A DNA stretch of 16,095 nt, taken from VFMC01 sp037131575. Lineage in GTDB: Bacteria > Actinomycetota > Acidimicrobiia > Acidimicrobiales > Ilumatobacteraceae. The stretch is from positions 1 through 16,095 of the forward strand of contig JBAXQV010000057.1 of NCBI GenBank assembly GCA_037131575.1, in the 5' to 3' direction. The number at the start of each line of letters is the position of its first letter. Position 1 is the stretch's first letter. Shown here in pieces: positions 14,847 through 16,095 of this stretch. The position numbers and the translations under genes were made by a program. Under the pieces are notes generated by a model. The model was not told the origin of the DNA. It was given only the letters and a program-made list of their open reading frames with translations, and ran no database searches.

Positions 14847-16094
14847 TCAGCCGGTGGTGACGGCCGGTTCGGTGCTCTCGGGCGCGCTGGCGCCAGGCTC
14901 GGTGCCTTCGGGCACGCTCGACTCGGGCGTGCTGGCGCCAGGCACGGTGCTTTCGGGCACGCTGCCAGTGGGCTCGGTGCCGGTGGGTGCCGGCAGCGCA
15001 TCGCGCAAGGTACGCCGCACGTTCTTCACTTCTTCGAAGATGCTGCGCAGTTCGGCGACGGTGGTGGCGGCGACGAGCTTGCTCGTGAGCGAGTCGAGCT
15101 GATCGTTTGCTACGGCCGCAAGCTGGTCGGCTCCGGGCGCCCCCGAGGTGGACACCTTGGTGGCGAACTCCTTCACTCGGCCGATGGCGGCCGCGAGGTG
15201 GCTCTTCATCCGGGCGATGCGTTGAGCTTCGTGTTGGGCGATGATCTGCTCGGGCGTCTTGCCGCCATCGTCGCCCGCTGCCGCCAGCGAGTCGCGTAGT
15301 TCGGTCAACTGGGCAATGGCCGCGGCCTTCACGTCGTCGGGCAGGTTCGAGGTTCCGATTTTCGCAATCAAGGCATCGACCACGGCCACAGATCGACCGT
15401 GGGTGCCATGCTCGCCGCCCTCGCCGCCACCAGCAGGTGGAGCCACGGTGGCGGGGATCTGCTTGTTCACGGCCTCGAATGCTTTGCGCACGTCGTCGCG
15501 GGTGACCGGGTCGCCTGCCGTGAGGTGGCCCTTCAGTTCGGTGAGGATGGCGGTGGCTGCAGTCTTGGCATCTTCGGCTGCGGCCGATGCCTCCACCTTG
15601 GCGAGCGCCTCGTCGATACGCACCAGCACCTTGGCCTTCTCGGCATCGCTGAGCGGACGTGGGCCTGCCTCGGGCGAACCGGGTTCGCTCGAGCCGGTGA
15701 CCTCGGTGGACTCGGTTGAACTCTCCGCCTCGGGTGCGGCGGTCGGGTCGATGCCGACCGTGCCGGGCAAGGTGGAGGGCGGCGTCTTGGGTCGCTCGCC
15801 CACACCGACGAGTTGCTGCACCTCGGCAAGCGCAGCTTGAACCGAGTCGCGTGAGATGACGCCACCGGCCGACATCTGCGACTTCAGCGCTGTGAGCTTG
15901 GCGACGGCCATGGTCTTCACATCGTTCGAAGCCTTCGACGACTGCACCTTCGCGATGAGTTCATCGATCTTGGCGATCAGTTCGGCTGCCTTCTTGGCAT
16001 CACCGTTGCCCTTGGGTGCCGATGGGGCCGGGGCCGGTGTCGATGGGGCCGGTGTCGATGGGGCCGGTGTCGATGGGTTGGGGGCCGACGCAGG
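14847..16094 (-). CDS. Helical-repeat protein with Pro/Thr-rich linkers, N-terminus off the window
   Basis: At least 415 residues; the frame is open to the window edge, so the start and any signal peptide are missing. Visible residues 1-28 are a Pro/Ala/Ser linker with PSTPA units. Four diverged helical repeats of about 60 residues follow, at about 35-96, 149-212, 235-290 and 296-362. Each has an IDELIAKV-like first helix, an Ala/Leu-rich second helix and a VQAALAEV-like third. Linkers between repeats 1 and 2 and between 2 and 3 are Pro/Glu/Ser-rich and Gly-rich. The tail (365-415) holds PEST-like units rich in Thr, Glu and Pro. Such low-complexity linkers suggest a surface or periplasmic protein, but no anchor is visible. 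A GTG at 15947 inside repeat 1 is an unlikely start because repeat 1 begins before it. The function is unknown. Confidence 0.8.
   Translation of the reverse strand, partial: PASAPNPSTPAPSTPAPSTPAPAPSAPKGNGDAKKAAELIAKIDELIAKVQSSKASNDVKTMAVAKLTALKSQMSAGGVISRDSVQAALAEVQQLVGVGERPKTPPSTLPGTVGIDPTAAPEAESSTESTEVTGSSEPGSPEAGPRPLSDAEKAKVLVRIDEALAKVEASAAAEDAKTAATAILTELKGHLTAGDPVTRDDVRKAFEAVNKQIPATVAPPAGGGEGGEHGTHGRSVAVVDALIAKIGTSNLPDDVKAAAIAQLTELRDSLAAAGDDGGKTPEQIIAQHEAQRIARMKSHLAAAIGRVKEFATKVSTSGAPGADQLAAVANDQLDSLTSKLVAATTVAELRSIFEEVKNVRRTLRDALPAPTGTEPTGSVPESTVPGASTPESSVPEGTEPGASAPESTEPAVTTG
15009..15992 (-). repeat. Four diverged helical repeats in one protein
   Basis: Approximate copies are 15807-15992, 15459-15650, 15225-15392 and 15009-15209. 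Shared positions include the I-x-x-x-x-x-K-V pattern of the first helix, a short polar turn, an Ala-rich helix ending in a Leu pair, and a final helix with V/I and AEV, EAV or EEV. Copy 4 is the most diverged. Similarity is at protein level only. Confidence 0.65.
16021..16071 (-). repeat. 15-nt tandem repeats encoding PSTPA
   Basis: Two exact copies of a 15-base unit (16042-16056, 16057-16071) and one copy lengthened by six bases (16021-16041) encode the PSTPA linker at the truncated N-terminal side of the repeat protein. The near-identity of the copies suggests recent slippage expansion. Confidence 0.85.
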
Positions 16095-16095
16095 C

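Overview
The window looks like a chromosomal stretch of a high-GC actinobacterium. Codon third positions are mostly G or C. Several start sites carry strong Shine-Dalgarno (SD) sequences, one of them ten bases long. Secreted proteins have Thr/Pro-rich linkers, and one has the LDTRDGTGG...ADVVGYF repeats common in secreted actinobacterial proteins. A lineage in or near the Acidimicrobiia fits best, but that is inference from style and gene content, not from a marker gene. I see no rRNA, tRNA, CRISPR array, insertion sequence or phage gene.

Left part, minus strand (1-7117): a membrane-anchored GAF-GGDEF-EAL protein, probably a c-di-GMP phosphodiesterase with a dead cyclase domain; a tiny secreted Thr-rich protein made of four 21-nt repeats; and a two-gene operon of a DUF1800 protein followed by a Tat-exported DUF1501 protein with three C-terminal repeat domains. 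A perfect 16-bp inverted repeat and a shorter palindrome lie between these genes.

Middle (7118-11484): a cytochrome P450 (plus) converges on an epoxide hydrolase-like alpha/beta hydrolase (minus). That hydrolase is divergent from a two-hotdog MaoC-like protein (plus), which converges on a lipoprotein of unknown role (minus). P450, epoxide hydrolase and hydratase-like folds together suggest oxidative catabolism of a hydrophobic substrate, but they are not one operon.

Right part (11587-14810): a tight plus-strand operon of short-chain dehydrogenase, Rieske oxygenase alpha subunit, glyoxalase-fold (VOC) protein and SnoaL-like protein. Its make-up suggests a ring-hydroxylating catabolic or tailoring pathway whose substrate cannot be read from sequence. 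No ferredoxin or reductase gene is present. The window ends in a minus-strand gene, cut at its N-terminal end, for a protein of four diverged helical repeats with Pro- and Thr/Glu-rich linkers.

The best candidates for something undescribed are the SDR-Rieske-VOC-SnoaL operon, the DUF1800/DUF1501 export pair in which only DUF1501 carries a visible signal, and the four-repeat helical protein.
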